Shown here in pieces: positions 38,354 to 38,359 of a stretch of DNA of 38,359 nt (positions are counted from its first letter, which is position 1; each line of letters opens with the position of its first letter). The stretch comes from Bacteroidales bacterium (GTDB lineage Bacteria > Bacteroidota > Bacteroidia > Bacteroidales > UBA7960): positions 1 through 38,359 of the forward strand of contig PWZB01000043.1 in NCBI GenBank assembly GCA_003567625.1, in the 5' to 3' direction. A program made the position numbers and the translations under genes. The notes beneath the pieces were generated by a model. It saw nothing but the letters and a program-made list of their open reading frames with translations. It did no database searches and was not told the origin of the DNA.

Positions 38354-38359
38354 ATAAAA

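Noticed and set aside
1-38359. Possible circular replicon (identical 20-bp ends)
   Set aside because: The shared 20 bp lies inside a palindromic repeat likely to be dispersed, and the contents are chromosomal housekeeping genes (adk, obg, ftsY, tgt); the evidence does not favour a plasmid or phage.
1-38359. CRISPR arrays, tRNA/rRNA genes, phage or defence modules
   Set aside because: Looked in the longer intergenic gaps by eye; no spaced direct-repeat array, tRNA-like T-loop (GGTTCGAATCC-type) sequence, transposase, integrase or nuclease gene was recognised.

Overview
The window looks like an ordinary chromosomal segment of a Bacteroidota-type bacterium: AT-rich, with recurrent TAnnTTTG promoter-like boxes and the gene orders rpmG-DUF4295-ftsY-rimO, hpt-adk-obg and tgt-lptG. 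Other recognisable genes are ferritin, rimM, a PAP2 phosphatase, a ParA-like ATPase, an AsT-type transporter, a TPR-SPOR protein, a dCache/HAMP/GAF/PAS sensor, a rhomboid protease, a HAD phosphatase, a FISUMP lipoprotein, an SGNH hydrolase, a nitroreductase, a Wzy/Wzz/Wzx-like trio, ansA and trmJ. I see no CRISPR array, rRNA, tRNA, transposase gene or phage module, and no clear-cut novel defence or biosynthetic system. The points most worth a second look are: (1) a candidate 296-bp MITE (13717-14012) with perfect 15-bp terminal inverted repeats and a CCCT direct repeat directly abutting both ends; (2) a compact three-gene phosphorelay (1880-6805) in which the Hpt domain fused to the hybrid kinase has lost its phospho-accepting His while the adjacent stand-alone Hpt keeps it, next to a large helical protein of unknown function; (3) a 93-bp palindromic repeat at the right edge whose terminal 20 bp is repeated at the left edge; (4) two decayed genes (a pabC-like aminotransferase and an OmpP1/FadL porin), each with frame disruption plus an apparent internal deletion; (5) several intergenic repeats (a ~60-bp imperfect palindrome at 7441, 9-bp quasi-tandem units at 13005, a purine-rich leader at 22017). 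All calls were made by eye from the sequence and the supplied ORF track; no database search was run.
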